Assembly (NCBI GenBank): GCA_963794955.1 | Contig: CAWCGF010000013.1 | Coordinates: 1 to 64,000, forward strand | Reading direction: 5' to 3' | Source: JAFDVL01 sp963794955 | Lineage (GTDB): Bacteria > Acidobacteriota > Blastocatellia > RBC074 | Length of the DNA: 64,000 bases | Shown: positions 10,749 through 20,117 of the stretch, piece after piece | How the letters are laid out: each line of letters opens with the position of its first letter | How positions within the stretch are numbered: the stretch's first letter is position 1 | Notes under the pieces: generated by a model | Database searches by the model: none | Told to the model about the DNA's origin: nothing | Seen by the model: only the letters and a program-made list of their open reading frames with translations | Program-made: the position numbers and the translations under genes

Positions 10749-11408
10749 TTAAGCCGTGGCCTGGCTCCTACCACTCCCTGCTCCCCGAAATACAAAAGCG
10801 AGCGCCAAGCCAGCCACAAAGCCGCCGATATGCGCCATATACGCAACGCCACCCGTTTCTGTGGAGTTGGTAATAGAACCAATGCCATTCACAAACTGCA
10901 AGATAATCCATAAACCAATCACAGCGATGGCAGGCATATTCACTAATCCGCGTCCCAGCATGACGCGTACTTGTCCTTGCGGGAACATCACCAAATAAGC
11001 GCCCAGGATGCCGGCAATCGCCCCGGAAGCTCCCAGATTTGGGATGTTCGAACCAGGGTTCACGGCGACTTGTGCAACCGTCGCGGCAATGCCACAAACC
11101 AAATAGAACAGCAGGAATTTGACAGAACCCAGCCGGTCTTCGACATTGTCTCCAAAAATCCAGAGATAAAGCATATTGCCGAGTAGGTGCATCCATCCTC
11201 CATGCATAAACATGGACGTAAAGACCGTCGCGGCATCGCCCGCAGGATTATCTACCAACCGGCGCGGAACGACTGACCATTGCCGAATGAACGGTTCGCC
11301 GCCATTTAGCTCCACCAAAAAAAACAAGATATTCAAGGCAATCAATCCATACGTCACCATCGGAAACGTACGGCGTGCGGAATTGTCGTCACCAATTGGA
11401 AATAGCAT
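10749..11408 (-). CDS. Rhomboid family intramembrane serine protease
   Basis: An integral membrane protease that cleaves transmembrane substrates within the bilayer. After a short cytosolic N-terminus (MLFPIGDDNSARRTFP) there are six hydrophobic segments. The first-loop motif GGWMHLLGNMLYL is followed by the catalytic Ser in GASGAIAGILGAYL and the catalytic His in HIGGFVAGLALAF, so the Ser-His dyad is intact. Length 219 residues, normal for bacterial rhomboids. I place the start at 11408 rather than the in-frame start 33 nt upstream because ggggaggga lies 7 nt before it. Substrates cannot be inferred from context. Confidence 0.92.
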   Translation of the reverse strand: MLFPIGDDNSARRTFPMVTYGLIALNILFFLVELNGGEPFIRQWSVVPRRLVDNPAGDAATVFTSMFMHGGWMHLLGNMLYLWIFGDNVEDRLGSVKFLLFYLVCGIAATVAQVAVNPGSNIPNLGASGAIAGILGAYLVMFPQGQVRVMLGRGLVNMPAIAVIGLWIILQFVNGIGSITNSTETGGVAYMAHIGGFVAGLALAFVFRGAGSGRSQATA

Positions 11409-11796
11409 GTCAGTTCCCTCCCCTGGATTCTGATGAGTCAATTTGTTGTCGGCAAGGTCAGCGTTTGCTGTTTACCGCCCGCTTGGATTGCAAAGCACGC
11501 GCCACAGCATTGCGAGACGAGAAATACGACAAAGATTGTAGTTGTGCCTTGCCTGCGGGCCAGACAAGGAACCAGATTGTATAAGGAGAGTACACAGAGG
11601 CGCGAGGAATGTGTATTCTTCAAATGCGCTGCGCCTCCGAGTGAGGGAAGAAAGGAAGCGGCTTGGCGTGTTAGTGCTTAGAGTCTTACGAGACGGTCAG
11701 CATAGATAACTTCACAGCTTGCACACGACACAATAGAAAGACAGGAGAACGATGTTGTTTCGCCGTCTGAGAAGGTGCAAGTAATCGTTCCGTCAG
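11409..11796. other. Intergenic region, 388 bp
   Basis: It separates the aldo/keto reductase stop from the rhomboid start and must contain the rhomboid promoter. I see no gene, palindrome or clear promoter. A short minus-strand frame downstream of the reductase (about 11678-11796) reads ITCTFSDGETTSFSCL... in the same frame as an antisense open stretch; it has no start codon of its own and is not called. Confidence 0.5.
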
Positions 11797-12768
11797 CTAT
11801 CCGCCCACATAAGCAGGCCGTTCGGCCAGACTGATTTTGTTTTCGATATTCTTCTTCCAATCTTCCAGCAAGGGGCCTTTGATGCGAGTTGCGCGTTGAT
11901 TCAGCGCCGCCATTTGCGTTGTGTCCAGCGGCTTGAAGCTTTGCGCGATGCGGACATCGTCTTCCAATTGCCCAATCGTGGTGCAACCCAGGGTCAAGCA
12001 ATGAATCGGCAGGCTTAGCGTATAGGTGATGCACTCTTTGACGCTGAAGTTGGCGAGCAGTTTGGAATTGGCCAGCACTTTCATGCCTTGAATCCCCATG
12101 CCGCGTTCGACCGCAATCGGCAAGACTTGTTTTTCGAAGCTCAAATACAGCGGGTCGGCAATGTGCAAGGGCATCAAAATCGTTTCCCACTTGTCAGAGC
12201 CTTTGAGCAAAGCCAAATGCACTTCGGGATCGGTGTGACCGGTGAAACCAAAGAAGCGACATTTGCCCGCTTTCTTCGCAGCTTCAAAGGCTTCGTAAGC
12301 GCCGCCGGGCGCGAAGATTTTTTCGACCTCGCTGAGATTCGCAACTTCGTGGCATTGCCATAAATCCACATAATCGGTGTTTAGGCTTTTCAGTGACGCG
12401 TCCAATTCGGCTTCGGCTTCCTTCCGTAAGCGTTTGTTACTTTTGGTCGTAAGGAAGATTTGCTTGCGAAACGACTTCATGGCTTTGCCGTAAATCACTT
12501 CGCTGCGTCCGTTGCCATAACTGTGTGCGGTGTCAAAATAATTGATGCCAAGATCGTAGGCGTACTGCACCAGGGCAATCGCGTCGGCCTCGGAATTGGT
12601 CAGGTGAAAGCGACCACTGGCCAAGCCGATGATCGTCAGCTTCTCGCCAGTTTTGCCAAAGACGCGTTTCGGGATGTCGCCCGCTTTGATTTTTGTTTGC
12701 GATGGCGCGGCGAGCGGCAGCAATGATGCGCCGGCCAAGCCACTAATAACGGTTCTGCGTTTCATCAT
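11797..12768 (-). CDS. Aldo/keto reductase with Tat-type leader
   Basis: An NAD(P)H-dependent oxidoreductase of the AKR fold, 323 residues. The N-terminus MMKRRTVISGLAGASLLPLA has a twin-arginine and a hydrophobic stretch, so export by the Tat system, folded with cofactor, is likely. Family motifs are visible: GLASGRFHL, the catalytic Asp/Tyr region INYFDTAHSYGNGRSE, a Lys in LTTKSNKR and a His in VDLWQCHEV. The substrate is unknown. The start is fixed by aggagg 6 nt before ATGATG. It lies 19 bp downstream of the propeller-protein gene, so the two are probably cotranscribed; both are predicted to be extracytoplasmic. Confidence 0.9.
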   Translation of the reverse strand: MMKRRTVISGLAGASLLPLAAPSQTKIKAGDIPKRVFGKTGEKLTIIGLASGRFHLTNSEADAIALVQYAYDLGINYFDTAHSYGNGRSEVIYGKAMKSFRKQIFLTTKSNKRLRKEAEAELDASLKSLNTDYVDLWQCHEVANLSEVEKIFAPGGAYEAFEAAKKAGKCRFFGFTGHTDPEVHLALLKGSDKWETILMPLHIADPLYLSFEKQVLPIAVERGMGIQGMKVLANSKLLANFSVKECITYTLSLPIHCLTLGCTTIGQLEDDVRIAQSFKPLDTTQMAALNQRATRIKGPLLEDWKKNIENKISLAERPAYVGG

Positions 12769-12787
12769 GAGTCCTCCTAATATTTCA

Positions 12788-13750
12788 TTACCGAATTACA
12801 TTGCCCTTGAGGCCCAGCACGGTGGCAGCAACCAGGTTATCGCCGAACACCTCCCAATTCTTAAATTGCCACACGACTTTCTTATCACGCGTGACTTCGA
12901 TAAGTTGTGGATTGTTCGGGCCGGCATGCGTGTTGCCGATGATAAGGTTGCCGTTGGGCAAGACTTGCAACGTCGTCATCCACGCGAACTGAATGCTGGG
13001 CAATTCTTTGTGGTCAAGGCTCCATACGATTTTGCCTGCGCGATTGACTTCTAAAATACGGTTGTTGTTGCCGCCTGCGATCAGCGTGTTGCCGTTCTTC
13101 AAGCGGACAGCACCAAAGACTTCCGTGCCGTGTCCTTCGACACCGTGGCCGGGCGAACGTGGACGATCCCCCAATTCCAAGGCGTATGACCAGACGATCT
13201 TGCCGGTCTTGTCGTATTCCATCACCTTGCCTTCAGCTTCCTGACAAACCAGATAGCCGCCGTTGCCAACCGGACGCACCATGCGCGTATCCCGATGCGG
13301 ATTTGGTCTAGCCAACGTGAGGGGGATTTCTCTGACGATCTTGTCGTCTTTATCCACTTCAATAATGCGCCCATTGCCGCTTTCGGCAATCATCGTCAAA
13401 CCGTTTTTCAAGCGTTGATACGAATGAATCTCGACTCTGCCGGTATTGCCTTCTTTCGGCTTGGATTCGTGCTTCCACACGACCTGCTTGTCTTTGTTGA
13501 CTTCGACAACAGTCGTGTAGCCGGTCTGAAACAACACGTTGCCATTCGGCAACGCCTGGATGTCATGGATTTCGCGCGCGGTGGGGTTGGGGATTTCCCA
13601 TTCGACCTCGCCTTTGGCATTGACGATGGCGACATGTTTTTTATCCGCGCCCAGGACGCGGTAATTTTGTTGCACGTTGGGTTGGGCAATAACAGTCAAT
13701 GCCGCAAGCATCAAACCGAGGCAAAGGGTAAATAGCAATTTCAAAGTCAT
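12788..13750 (-). CDS. Exported PQQ-like beta-propeller protein
   Basis: A protein of 320 residues with a signal peptide (LLFTLCLGLMLAALTVIAQP). It is built of repeated blades in which a GxVxWE/VVWKH/KIVWSY pattern alternates with LPNGNVLFQTG, LKNGNTLIAGGNNN and LPNGNLIIGNT. Such repeats occur in PQQ-like and arylsulfotransferase-like beta-propellers. No catalytic motif is obvious, so it may be a binding or scaffold protein in the periplasm. An AGGAGG-type ribosome site sits just before the ATG. It is followed at 19 bp by the Tat-exported aldo/keto reductase, suggesting a shared periplasmic function. Confidence 0.8.
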   Translation of the reverse strand: MTLKLLFTLCLGLMLAALTVIAQPNVQQNYRVLGADKKHVAIVNAKGEVEWEIPNPTAREIHDIQALPNGNVLFQTGYTTVVEVNKDKQVVWKHESKPKEGNTGRVEIHSYQRLKNGLTMIAESGNGRIIEVDKDDKIVREIPLTLARPNPHRDTRMVRPVGNGGYLVCQEAEGKVMEYDKTGKIVWSYALELGDRPRSPGHGVEGHGTEVFGAVRLKNGNTLIAGGNNNRILEVNRAGKIVWSLDHKELPSIQFAWMTTLQVLPNGNLIIGNTHAGPNNPQLIEVTRDKKVVWQFKNWEVFGDNLVAATVLGLKGNVIR

Positions 13751-13764
13751 GTCCTCCTGGAAAG

Positions 13765-13786
13765 CAGCAAACTGGAAAGTTTGCTG
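13765..13786. repeat. REP-like palindrome, family A (single copy)
   Basis: Core gcaaactggaaagtttgc at 13767-13784: 7-bp arms gcaaact/agtttgc around ggaa, flanked by cag/ctg and followed by tac. The same element recurs as inverted pairs at 42553-42640 and 45131-45218. It lies between the SDR stop and the propeller start, within the leader of the downstream gene. Confidence 0.8.
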
Positions 13787-13795
13787 TACATAATT

Positions 13796-14542
13796 TCATG
13801 AGCGCAGGTACGATGCGCCGTTTACATCTACAATACAGCCCGTCAAAAAGTCGGTGCCTTCTGAGGCGAGAAATAACACTGTCTTTGCCACTTCTTCAGG
13901 ATGCGCGACGCGCTTGAGCGGGCTTTGCTTGCGAATGTCGTCACTAAGCTTCTCAGCTACGCGTTCGGTGTCAACAAAGCCCGGCGCAACGACATATACA
14001 AACACATTATGCGGAGCCAACGCCTGTGCCAGCGATTGACTCATCGCATTCAAGGCGGCTTTGCTGGCACCATAGGCAGGTGCCGTCGGCTCGCCCCGAA
14101 ATGCACCGCGCGAAGAAATATTCACGATGCGCCCGCTCCGTTGCTGGATCATCTGTTGTGCCGCCCAGTAAGAAACATTCGCCGTGCCCATCAGGTTCGT
14201 ATCAATCGTGCTGCGCCAAGCCTGTTGCCACGAAGCAAAATCCGTGCTGGCAATCGGATGATCCACATAAATTGCGGCGTTATTCACCAGAATGTTGAGG
14301 CGTCCGTATTGCTGAATCGTTGCCTGCACAAGCTGCTGGGCTTCATCAGGTTTTGTGATATCGGCTTGCAACAGCAAATGCCCGTTGCCCGCCAAGGAAG
14401 CGAAGCTGCTCTGCGCAGCGATCTGATTGCGGTAGTAATGCAAGGCCACCTGCGCGCCCTGGTGGGCGAATTGCTGGGCGATGGTACGCCCGATGCCACG
14501 CGCGGCTCCCGTTACGAGAACTACTTTGTCATTGAAATTCAT
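13796..14542 (-). CDS. SDR family oxidoreductase (FabG-like)
   Basis: A short-chain dehydrogenase/reductase of 248 residues. The cofactor loop GAARGIG sits near the N-terminus, and NNAAIY, the catalytic Ser in VNISSRGAF and the Tyr/Lys of YGASK follow in order. The C-terminal part LFLASEGTDFLTGCIVDVNG is typical of classical FabG-like SDRs. It probably reduces a carbonyl with NADPH in the cytosol; the substrate is unknown. The ATG at 14542 is preferred to a GTG 9 nt upstream. It is the first of three minus-strand genes and is separated from the propeller gene by a palindrome, so cotranscription is possible but not sure. Confidence 0.9.
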   Translation of the reverse strand: MNFNDKVVLVTGAARGIGRTIAQQFAHQGAQVALHYYRNQIAAQSSFASLAGNGHLLLQADITKPDEAQQLVQATIQQYGRLNILVNNAAIYVDHPIASTDFASWQQAWRSTIDTNLMGTANVSYWAAQQMIQQRSGRIVNISSRGAFRGEPTAPAYGASKAALNAMSQSLAQALAPHNVFVYVVAPGFVDTERVAEKLSDDIRKQSPLKRVAHPEEVAKTVLFLASEGTDFLTGCIVDVNGASYLRS

Positions 14543-14743
14543 GTCTTGCACTCAGTCGAACTGTCCTTGATTGAAAGCGGAGTGCAATCATTACAAGCTT
14601 GTGGCAAAAAGACAACCGTCAAGAGGTTGCAAATTACAGTTGGTAGTTAATAGGTTATGACCCGTTTGAAAGACGGTTTGGCAGATAGGAAACTATTTGC
14701 GGTTAACTGTTCACTATTAACTGCCAACTGTTCACTGCAATAA

Positions 14744-16936
14744 CTAAAAGAACCGCAACGTATACACGAAGCGCACGCCACGCCCAATTTCCGGCGCTAA
14801 ATCTTTAATGAAGGACGAATGGTTTCGGTATAGCTTGTCACCGAGATTAAAGGTATTCACCGAAAAAATATGAGCGAGGTGCTGCTGGGTAAAGGTATAG
14901 GAAAAATCCAGATTGAAGAGTCCATACCCAGCCGTCGGCGTTTCGTTCGTGAAAACCTGGTCCTGCTTCCGGGCGAGAATCACTTCCGGGCGCACGCCAA
15001 ACCCCTTATAGCGCCAATCCATCCCAAGGCGACCACGCAAAGGTGGAATGCGCGGCAAGTCCAGATTTCCGACTTTCAACTCTGCCTCTACATAATCCAC
15101 TCCTGTATTCAGCCAAAAGCCAGGCAACAGATTTACGTCAAAGCGTGCTTCATAGCCGCGATAACGACTATCGCCTTGTGTGTAAGTTGCTTCAGGCAGG
15201 CCATCTTCAATGTTGCCCGTTGGCGCGAGAAAAATAAAATCTTTCAGACCGTAATAGAAGTAATTGAACTCTGCGCGCACCCGACTCGCCGAATGCCGCA
15301 ACGAAAATTCCACGCCATCACCGCGCTCACGAGTCAGGTTCGTATCACCAATTTCAAAGGTCAGATTGCCGGGATGCGGGCCATTGTTGTAAAGCTCTTC
15401 CAGGGCAGGAGCGCGATACGAATGCGTGTAGTTAATGACAAACGCGCCGCCTTCCCAAAGCCGCAGACGCGTCCCCGCCGCGCCGGAAAACCCGGTAAAG
15501 TTGCGCGCCTTCCCCGTAACAGGTGAGTAGCGATTGTGTTCCATCCGTCCGCCAAGCTGAAAGGAAACGCGCTTGAAATCGAATTCTTCCAAACCGAACA
15601 GGGCGAAGGCATTTTGCGTGGTAGGCGGTGCCAGGGCTTCCGCGCCAATGGATTCATAATTGCGTCGCTGCCCCCAAAACCCAAAACTCCCGGATAAAAT
15701 GCCCTTGCGCTCTTGCTCGAACACGCCACGATACACAAACAAGTCGTTATTGAAGGTCGTGCCAATCGTTTCCTTTCCATCGGCAACCTCTATCTCCTGA
15801 TGTTTGTAATCGCTGTAATTGAAGGAAAGACGGAAGGCGTTAAGAAATGAATTCAGATGCGTCGAACCAGCATTCAGCCCCAGGGCATGGCGGCGCATCG
15901 TCAGATCAATTTGGGAGTCTGGTTCGCCCTCCAGCAAACCGGCAAAAGGAATGCCATAGCGGCGCTCATCATAGGCATAATTCCCTCCGAAATATCCTTT
16001 CTCGCCAAAATAACCGAAGCCGCCGGAGCCACCGCCGGAACGAGCGGCGGAATTATCAATGCGACCAGTCGTCGGAGCACGATAATCGCCAACGCGCTGA
16101 AAGCTGCCGTTGCCCCACAACAAAAGATTGCCCAGGCCATATTCCATGCCGCCGCTGGTGCCGCCTTGACTATTGGTAGTGCCACCAATACCGGTCAAAT
16201 ATCCACGCGCGCCTTCGTGCGGCTTGTTGTGCAGGTTATGCCCGGTGATGGCATTGACGACGCCGCCAATCGCGTTGCTGCCGTACAACAACGCGGCAGG
16301 CCCTTTGACGACTTCCAATCGCTCTAAACTTAAAACATCCACTGGCTCGCCATGATCGCCGGATTGCGCACCGACTGAGCCGATTTGCATGCCATCCTGC
16401 AATACCAACACCCGGTCGCCGTCAAAACCACGCACAATCGGGCGCGAAGAACCGGGACCGAAACTGCGCTTGGCGACGCCAGGCTGTTTATCCAATACCT
16501 CGCCGAGCGATGGATGTCCTTTTTCTGTGAGGTCAACGTTGTCGAGCGAGTTTACCGACTGAAACGCCTCAAAGGTTGATTGTTCGTTGCCGGAAGCAGA
16601 AATCGTCACCTGATCGCGCAGCCCTTTCAGCTTTAGCAGGAAATCTGCCGTCACCGCATCACTGCCCTTAATTGTAAGGATTTGCACTGCGTCCGGGAAG
16701 CCTTCCAAGTGGGCATGAACCGACCATATCCCAACAGGGACGTTTTTGATTTCATAGTTGCCGCGCTCATCCGTCTCAGCCGTTAGTTTGAGTTTGATGA
16801 TTGAAATAGCGACATCGTGCAAGGGTTTGTCATTTCCTTCCAATGTAACTTTGCCGCGAATGGAACCGGTGGGTTGCGCGAATATTGAGGTAGTAAAAAT
16901 AGTAAGGGTAAATAAAAGCAGATAAAACCGAGCCAT
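14744..16936 (-). CDS. TonB-dependent outer-membrane receptor, possibly for zinc (ZnuD-like)
   Basis: A protein of 730 residues. A signal peptide is followed by a carboxypeptidase-regulatory-like beta-sandwich (GSIRGKVTLEGNDKPLHDVA). The plug domain contains SRPIVRGFDGDRVLVLQDG and LEVVKGPAALLYGSNAIGG, and a 22-strand barrel ends in the aromatic RFVYTLRFF. The plug has QSGDHGEPVDVLSLERLE, a His/Asp-rich segment resembling ZnuD-type zinc receptors, and other His clusters occur in the barrel. It would import a ligand using TonB energy. The zinc assignment is inference; the TonB-receptor call is firm. A small Cys/His-rich protein gene lies 112 bp upstream on the same strand. Confidence 0.88.
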   Translation of the reverse strand: MARFYLLLFTLTIFTTSIFAQPTGSIRGKVTLEGNDKPLHDVAISIIKLKLTAETDERGNYEIKNVPVGIWSVHAHLEGFPDAVQILTIKGSDAVTADFLLKLKGLRDQVTISASGNEQSTFEAFQSVNSLDNVDLTEKGHPSLGEVLDKQPGVAKRSFGPGSSRPIVRGFDGDRVLVLQDGMQIGSVGAQSGDHGEPVDVLSLERLEVVKGPAALLYGSNAIGGVVNAITGHNLHNKPHEGARGYLTGIGGTTNSQGGTSGGMEYGLGNLLLWGNGSFQRVGDYRAPTTGRIDNSAARSGGGSGGFGYFGEKGYFGGNYAYDERRYGIPFAGLLEGEPDSQIDLTMRRHALGLNAGSTHLNSFLNAFRLSFNYSDYKHQEIEVADGKETIGTTFNNDLFVYRGVFEQERKGILSGSFGFWGQRRNYESIGAEALAPPTTQNAFALFGLEEFDFKRVSFQLGGRMEHNRYSPVTGKARNFTGFSGAAGTRLRLWEGGAFVINYTHSYRAPALEELYNNGPHPGNLTFEIGDTNLTRERGDGVEFSLRHSASRVRAEFNYFYYGLKDFIFLAPTGNIEDGLPEATYTQGDSRYRGYEARFDVNLLPGFWLNTGVDYVEAELKVGNLDLPRIPPLRGRLGMDWRYKGFGVRPEVILARKQDQVFTNETPTAGYGLFNLDFSYTFTQQHLAHIFSVNTFNLGDKLYRNHSSFIKDLAPEIGRGVRFVYTLRFF

Positions 16937-17048
16937 AACTAAATCCTTTCTGCGAGTCGAATGAGACGCACAGCAAAATGCGAGCCTGAAAATCCAGACT
17001 TTCAGCGATTAGGCTGAAAGCAAGACAGTAGCAAGACAGGGAGAGGAT

Positions 17049-17381
17049 TTAGCGGCGCGGTGGCGCGCGGTCGGACAGGTTCGTAAAGACGGGCGAAGCA
17101 GGAGCAGAGAGGCTATTGCGATTCTGCGAGATGATCGAAGTTTCAATGAAGTACGAATTTGACGAAGGAGAATCCAGCGCAAGCTGTTGTTGATCCTGAC
17201 AGATCGAACATTGATGCGGCGGGGCAGAAAACTTTTCCGATTCCTGGTGCGAGGTGAAATGAGTTTCGTCTGCCTCCGGTGTGGCATCGCTCAAATGCAG
17301 GAACATGTGACCGCTCAGATTGAGCAGCAACGCCAGCAGCAACGCCTGAGTGAATCTCCGCATTGTGCCTAAATTTTTCAT
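17049..17381 (-). CDS. Small exported protein with HQCSICQD motif
   Basis: A protein of 110 residues with an N-terminal hydrophobic segment (FTQALLLALLLNLSGHMF) that could be a signal peptide. It is followed by a His/Glu-containing linker and a C-x-x-C pair within HQCSICQD. It resembles the short His/Cys proteins found beside metal receptors and metal efflux genes in many proteobacteria and acidobacteria. It precedes the putative zinc receptor on the same strand, so a role in periplasmic metal handling is plausible but inferred. The ATG at 17381 has an aagggatgag stretch upstream at the right distance; a second ATG lies 9 nt before it. Confidence 0.6.
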   Translation of the reverse strand: MKNLGTMRRFTQALLLALLLNLSGHMFLHLSDATPEADETHFTSHQESEKFSAPPHQCSICQDQQQLALDSPSSNSYFIETSIISQNRNSLSAPASPVFTNLSDRAPPRR

Positions 17382-17566
17382 GTCACTCATCCCTTAAGTT
17401 CCAACGATTCCATCAAAAGATTGATTGCAGATAAGAGCTAGTATTGAGGTCGCACAAACCACTTGTCAAGTCAGAGAATTTTCTTGAGACGCGCTTGTTT
17501 GTACCGTAGACTGTTATACCCAATGAGAGTAGGCAAGTCCCCCGTTTTGCGCAGGAGATTATCGTA

Positions 17567-18709
17567 ATGGAATTTGAATTGAATGAAGAACAACAACAGG
17601 TCAAACGGATGGTGCGGGAATTCGCCGAAGCGGAACTCAAACCCAACGTGATGAAGTGGGATGAAGCGCAATATTTCCCCAAAGAAATCTGGCCCAAACT
17701 TGGCGAACTTGGCTTGACGGGGGTGATTTTTCCGGAAGAATACGGCGGCGCTGGCATGGGCTACATTGAATACGCCACGGTGATCGAAGAAATCTCCCGT
17801 GTGGATGGTTCCATCGGGCTGTCGGTCGCCGCGCACAATTCGCTTTGCACGAATCACATTTATCAATACGGCAGCAAAGACCAGCGCGAACGCTTTGTCA
17901 CCCCTTTGGCAAAAGGCGAAAAGGTCGGTGCGTGGGCCTTGACTGAACCGGGTTCCGGCTCTGACGCTTCGGGATTGAAAACCTCCGCACGGAAGAAAAA
18001 TGGCGGTTGGGTTTTGAATGGCGCGAAGAATTTCATCACGCATGGCATTTCCGGCGATACCTGCGTTGTGCTGGCCTTCACCGAGCGTGAAATGCGTTCG
18101 CGCGGTGTGTCGGCTTTCATCGTCGAACGCGGCACCAAGGGATTTTTGCCCGGCAAGAAAGAGAATAAGCTTGGCGTGCGCGCCTCAGAAACGGCTTCGA
18201 TTATTTTCGAGGATTGTTATGTGCCGAACGAAAACCTACTGGGCGAGCGCGGCAGAGGCTTCGTCAATGCCATGCAGATTTTGGATGGCGGGCGCATTTC
18301 GATAGCTGCGCTGGCGCTCGGCATTGCACAGGGAGCGTATGAATCCGCGCTGAAATATTCCAAAGAACGCGAGCAATTCGGCAAACCGATTTTTGAATTC
18401 CAGGCGATTCAATTCAAGCTTGCCGATATGGCTACACAAATTGACGCCGCACGATTGTTGATCCACCGCGCTGCCTGGCTCAAGGACAACAAAAAGCAAA
18501 CGACGAAAGAATCCGCGATGGCGAAAGTCTATGCTTCAGAAATCGCGGTGAAAGTTTGTGAAGAAGCGATTCAGATTCACGGCGGCTACGGCTACACGAA
18601 AGATTATCCACCGGAAAAATTTTGGCGGGACTCGAAACTCTGCACGATTGGCGAAGGCACGAGCGAAGTGCAACGACTGGTGATTGCGCGGCAATTATTG
18701 CTTAGCTAG
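17567..18709 (+). CDS. Acyl-CoA dehydrogenase
   Basis: An FAD-dependent alpha,beta-dehydrogenase of acyl-CoA thioesters, 380 residues, the usual length for short/medium-chain members. The order is normal: an N-terminal helical domain (FPEEYGGAGMGYIEYATV), a beta domain with the flavin-binding WALTEPGSGSDASGLKT, then a C-terminal helical bundle with REQFGKPIFEFQAIQFKLAD and IQIHGGYGYTKDYPPEKFWR. The catalytic base is the Glu of IGEGTSEVQ. The protein is cytosolic and electrons go to ETF. The start has aggag 7 nt upstream. A VOC-protein gene follows after 43 bp on the same strand. Confidence 0.95.
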   Translation: MEFELNEEQQQVKRMVREFAEAELKPNVMKWDEAQYFPKEIWPKLGELGLTGVIFPEEYGGAGMGYIEYATVIEEISRVDGSIGLSVAAHNSLCTNHIYQYGSKDQRERFVTPLAKGEKVGAWALTEPGSGSDASGLKTSARKKNGGWVLNGAKNFITHGISGDTCVVLAFTEREMRSRGVSAFIVERGTKGFLPGKKENKLGVRASETASIIFEDCYVPNENLLGERGRGFVNAMQILDGGRISIAALALGIAQGAYESALKYSKEREQFGKPIFEFQAIQFKLADMATQIDAARLLIHRAAWLKDNKKQTTKESAMAKVYASEIAVKVCEEAIQIHGGYGYTKDYPPEKFWRDSKLCTIGEGTSEVQRLVIARQLLLS

Positions 18710-18752
18710 GCCTTGCGTATGAAATACCGTATACCGCGAATGAGGAGTCAAC

Positions 18753-19169
18753 ATGGCAGCTCAACTGAATCACCTGATTATTGCCGCTCACGATAAGCAA
18801 GAGTCCGCTCACTTTCTCGCCGAGATGCTCGACTTAGCCGCGCCGGTGGAATGGGGCGTCTTTCTCGCAGTCGCGCTGGACAATAACATCACAGTGGACT
18901 ACGCCGAAACCACTGATGATTTTCCGCCACAACACTATGCTTTTTTGGTCAGCGACGATGTTTTCGACGCTGCGCTCGCCCGTATCCGCGACCGAGAAAT
19001 ACCACATTGGGCCGACCCGCGCCGCGCAAAACCAAACGAGATCAATACTCACGATGACGGTCGCGGCGTGTACTTTCTTGATCCTTCTGATCACTACTTA
19101 GAGATTATTACCCGCCCATACGGCGGCGGAGCAGGACTCGCCAGCGTGAAGCGCGGCGACCAACCATAG
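18753..19169 (+). CDS. VOC family (glyoxalase/bleomycin-resistance fold) protein
   Basis: A protein of 138 residues with a single beta-alpha-beta-beta-beta VOC domain: LNHLIIAAHDKQESAHFLAE, then HYAFLVSDDVFD, and GRGVYFLDPSDHYLEIITRP at the end. His in LNHL, His in QHYAF and Glu in YLEIIT are at the positions used for metal binding in the family. The substrate is unknown. A good ribosome site, gaggagtc, precedes the ATG. It may be cotranscribed with the acyl-CoA dehydrogenase 43 bp upstream. Confidence 0.88.
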   Translation: MAAQLNHLIIAAHDKQESAHFLAEMLDLAAPVEWGVFLAVALDNNITVDYAETTDDFPPQHYAFLVSDDVFDAALARIRDREIPHWADPRRAKPNEINTHDDGRGVYFLDPSDHYLEIITRPYGGGAGLASVKRGDQP

Positions 19170-19218
19170 AATGAAGGGCTTGCGCCAACCTGAGCTCTTG
19201 CCCGAAAGCTCTGATGGC

Positions 19219-20046
19219 TTACAAACGCACACTACAATATTTGCAAAAGACGGCATCGTAATCGTGACCTTCGGCGCTACAGGAGGGACAGGCGCGGGTT
19301 GTGACTTGCTTCCTTGCGGCCTGTGAGATTTCGACGGTTACGATCCCGGTCGGCACGGCAATAATTCCATACCCTAAAATCATGACCACCGAAGCCACGC
19401 CCTTGCCCAAAGGAGTTTGCGGCGATAAATCGCCGTATCCGACTGTGGTCATGGCGACAATCGCCCAATAAATACTGGTCGGAATATCCTTGAATCCGTT
19501 TTCTTCGCCTTCGATGAAGTACATCAATGACCCAACGATTACCAGCAGGGTGAAGACCCCCAAAAGAAAAACGCTGATCTTGCGACGACTGGCGCGCAAA
19601 GCAGAGGTTATCACTTTGCCTTCGGTCACATATTCGGTCAGCTTCAAGACGCGAAAGACGCGCAACAGCCGCAGTATCCGAACCGTCAGCAAATACTGGC
19701 TGCCAGGGAACAGCACGCTCAAGTAAGTCGGGATCACTGCCAGCAAATCAACCAGGCCAAAGAAACTGAGCGCATAATGCATCGGACGTCTAACACTAAT
19801 CAGTCGAAAAACGTACTCAATGGAAAAAAGAATCGTAAAAAACCACTCGACGAAATTCAGAGCCGTTCCGTATTGAGTGCGAATGCTGGTGACACTCTCT
19901 AACACGACTGCCAACACGCTGAGGATGACACACCAAATCAGGGCAATATCAAACGCTTTTCCGCCCGGTGTTTCTGCTTCAAAAATGATTTCGTGGAGTT
20001 GGTTGCGCCAACCACTTTCAGGCCGGGTTATCGGGCGATAGGTCAT
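19219..20046 (-). CDS. Voltage-gated potassium channel with C-terminal zinc ribbon
   Basis: An inner-membrane cation channel of 275 residues with a six-helix Kv layout. An S4 helix with regularly spaced arginines (RILRLLRVFRVLKL, about residues 122-135) precedes a pore helix and the selectivity filter TTVGYGD, followed by S6 (IVMILGYGIIAVPTGIV). The C-terminus carries a four-Cys element, CPSCSAEGHDYDAVFCKYC, a zinc-ribbon often found on bacterial channels. The protein would form a tetramer. The gene stands alone, convergent with the VOC gene. Confidence 0.93.
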   Translation of the reverse strand: MTYRPITRPESGWRNQLHEIIFEAETPGGKAFDIALIWCVILSVLAVVLESVTSIRTQYGTALNFVEWFFTILFSIEYVFRLISVRRPMHYALSFFGLVDLLAVIPTYLSVLFPGSQYLLTVRILRLLRVFRVLKLTEYVTEGKVITSALRASRRKISVFLLGVFTLLVIVGSLMYFIEGEENGFKDIPTSIYWAIVAMTTVGYGDLSPQTPLGKGVASVVMILGYGIIAVPTGIVTVEISQAARKQVTTRACPSCSAEGHDYDAVFCKYCSVRL

Positions 20047-20117
20047 GGCTGAAGATAATGCCGGAAGTGTAATGGCTTGGCAATGCTCTGCTAATCGGAA
20101 GTCATACTGATGCCAAG

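Noticed and set aside
17049..17566. Zur box upstream of the Cys/His protein
   Set aside because: No palindrome close to the GTTATA-type consensus at a suitable place; a gttata near 17512 has no matching half-site.
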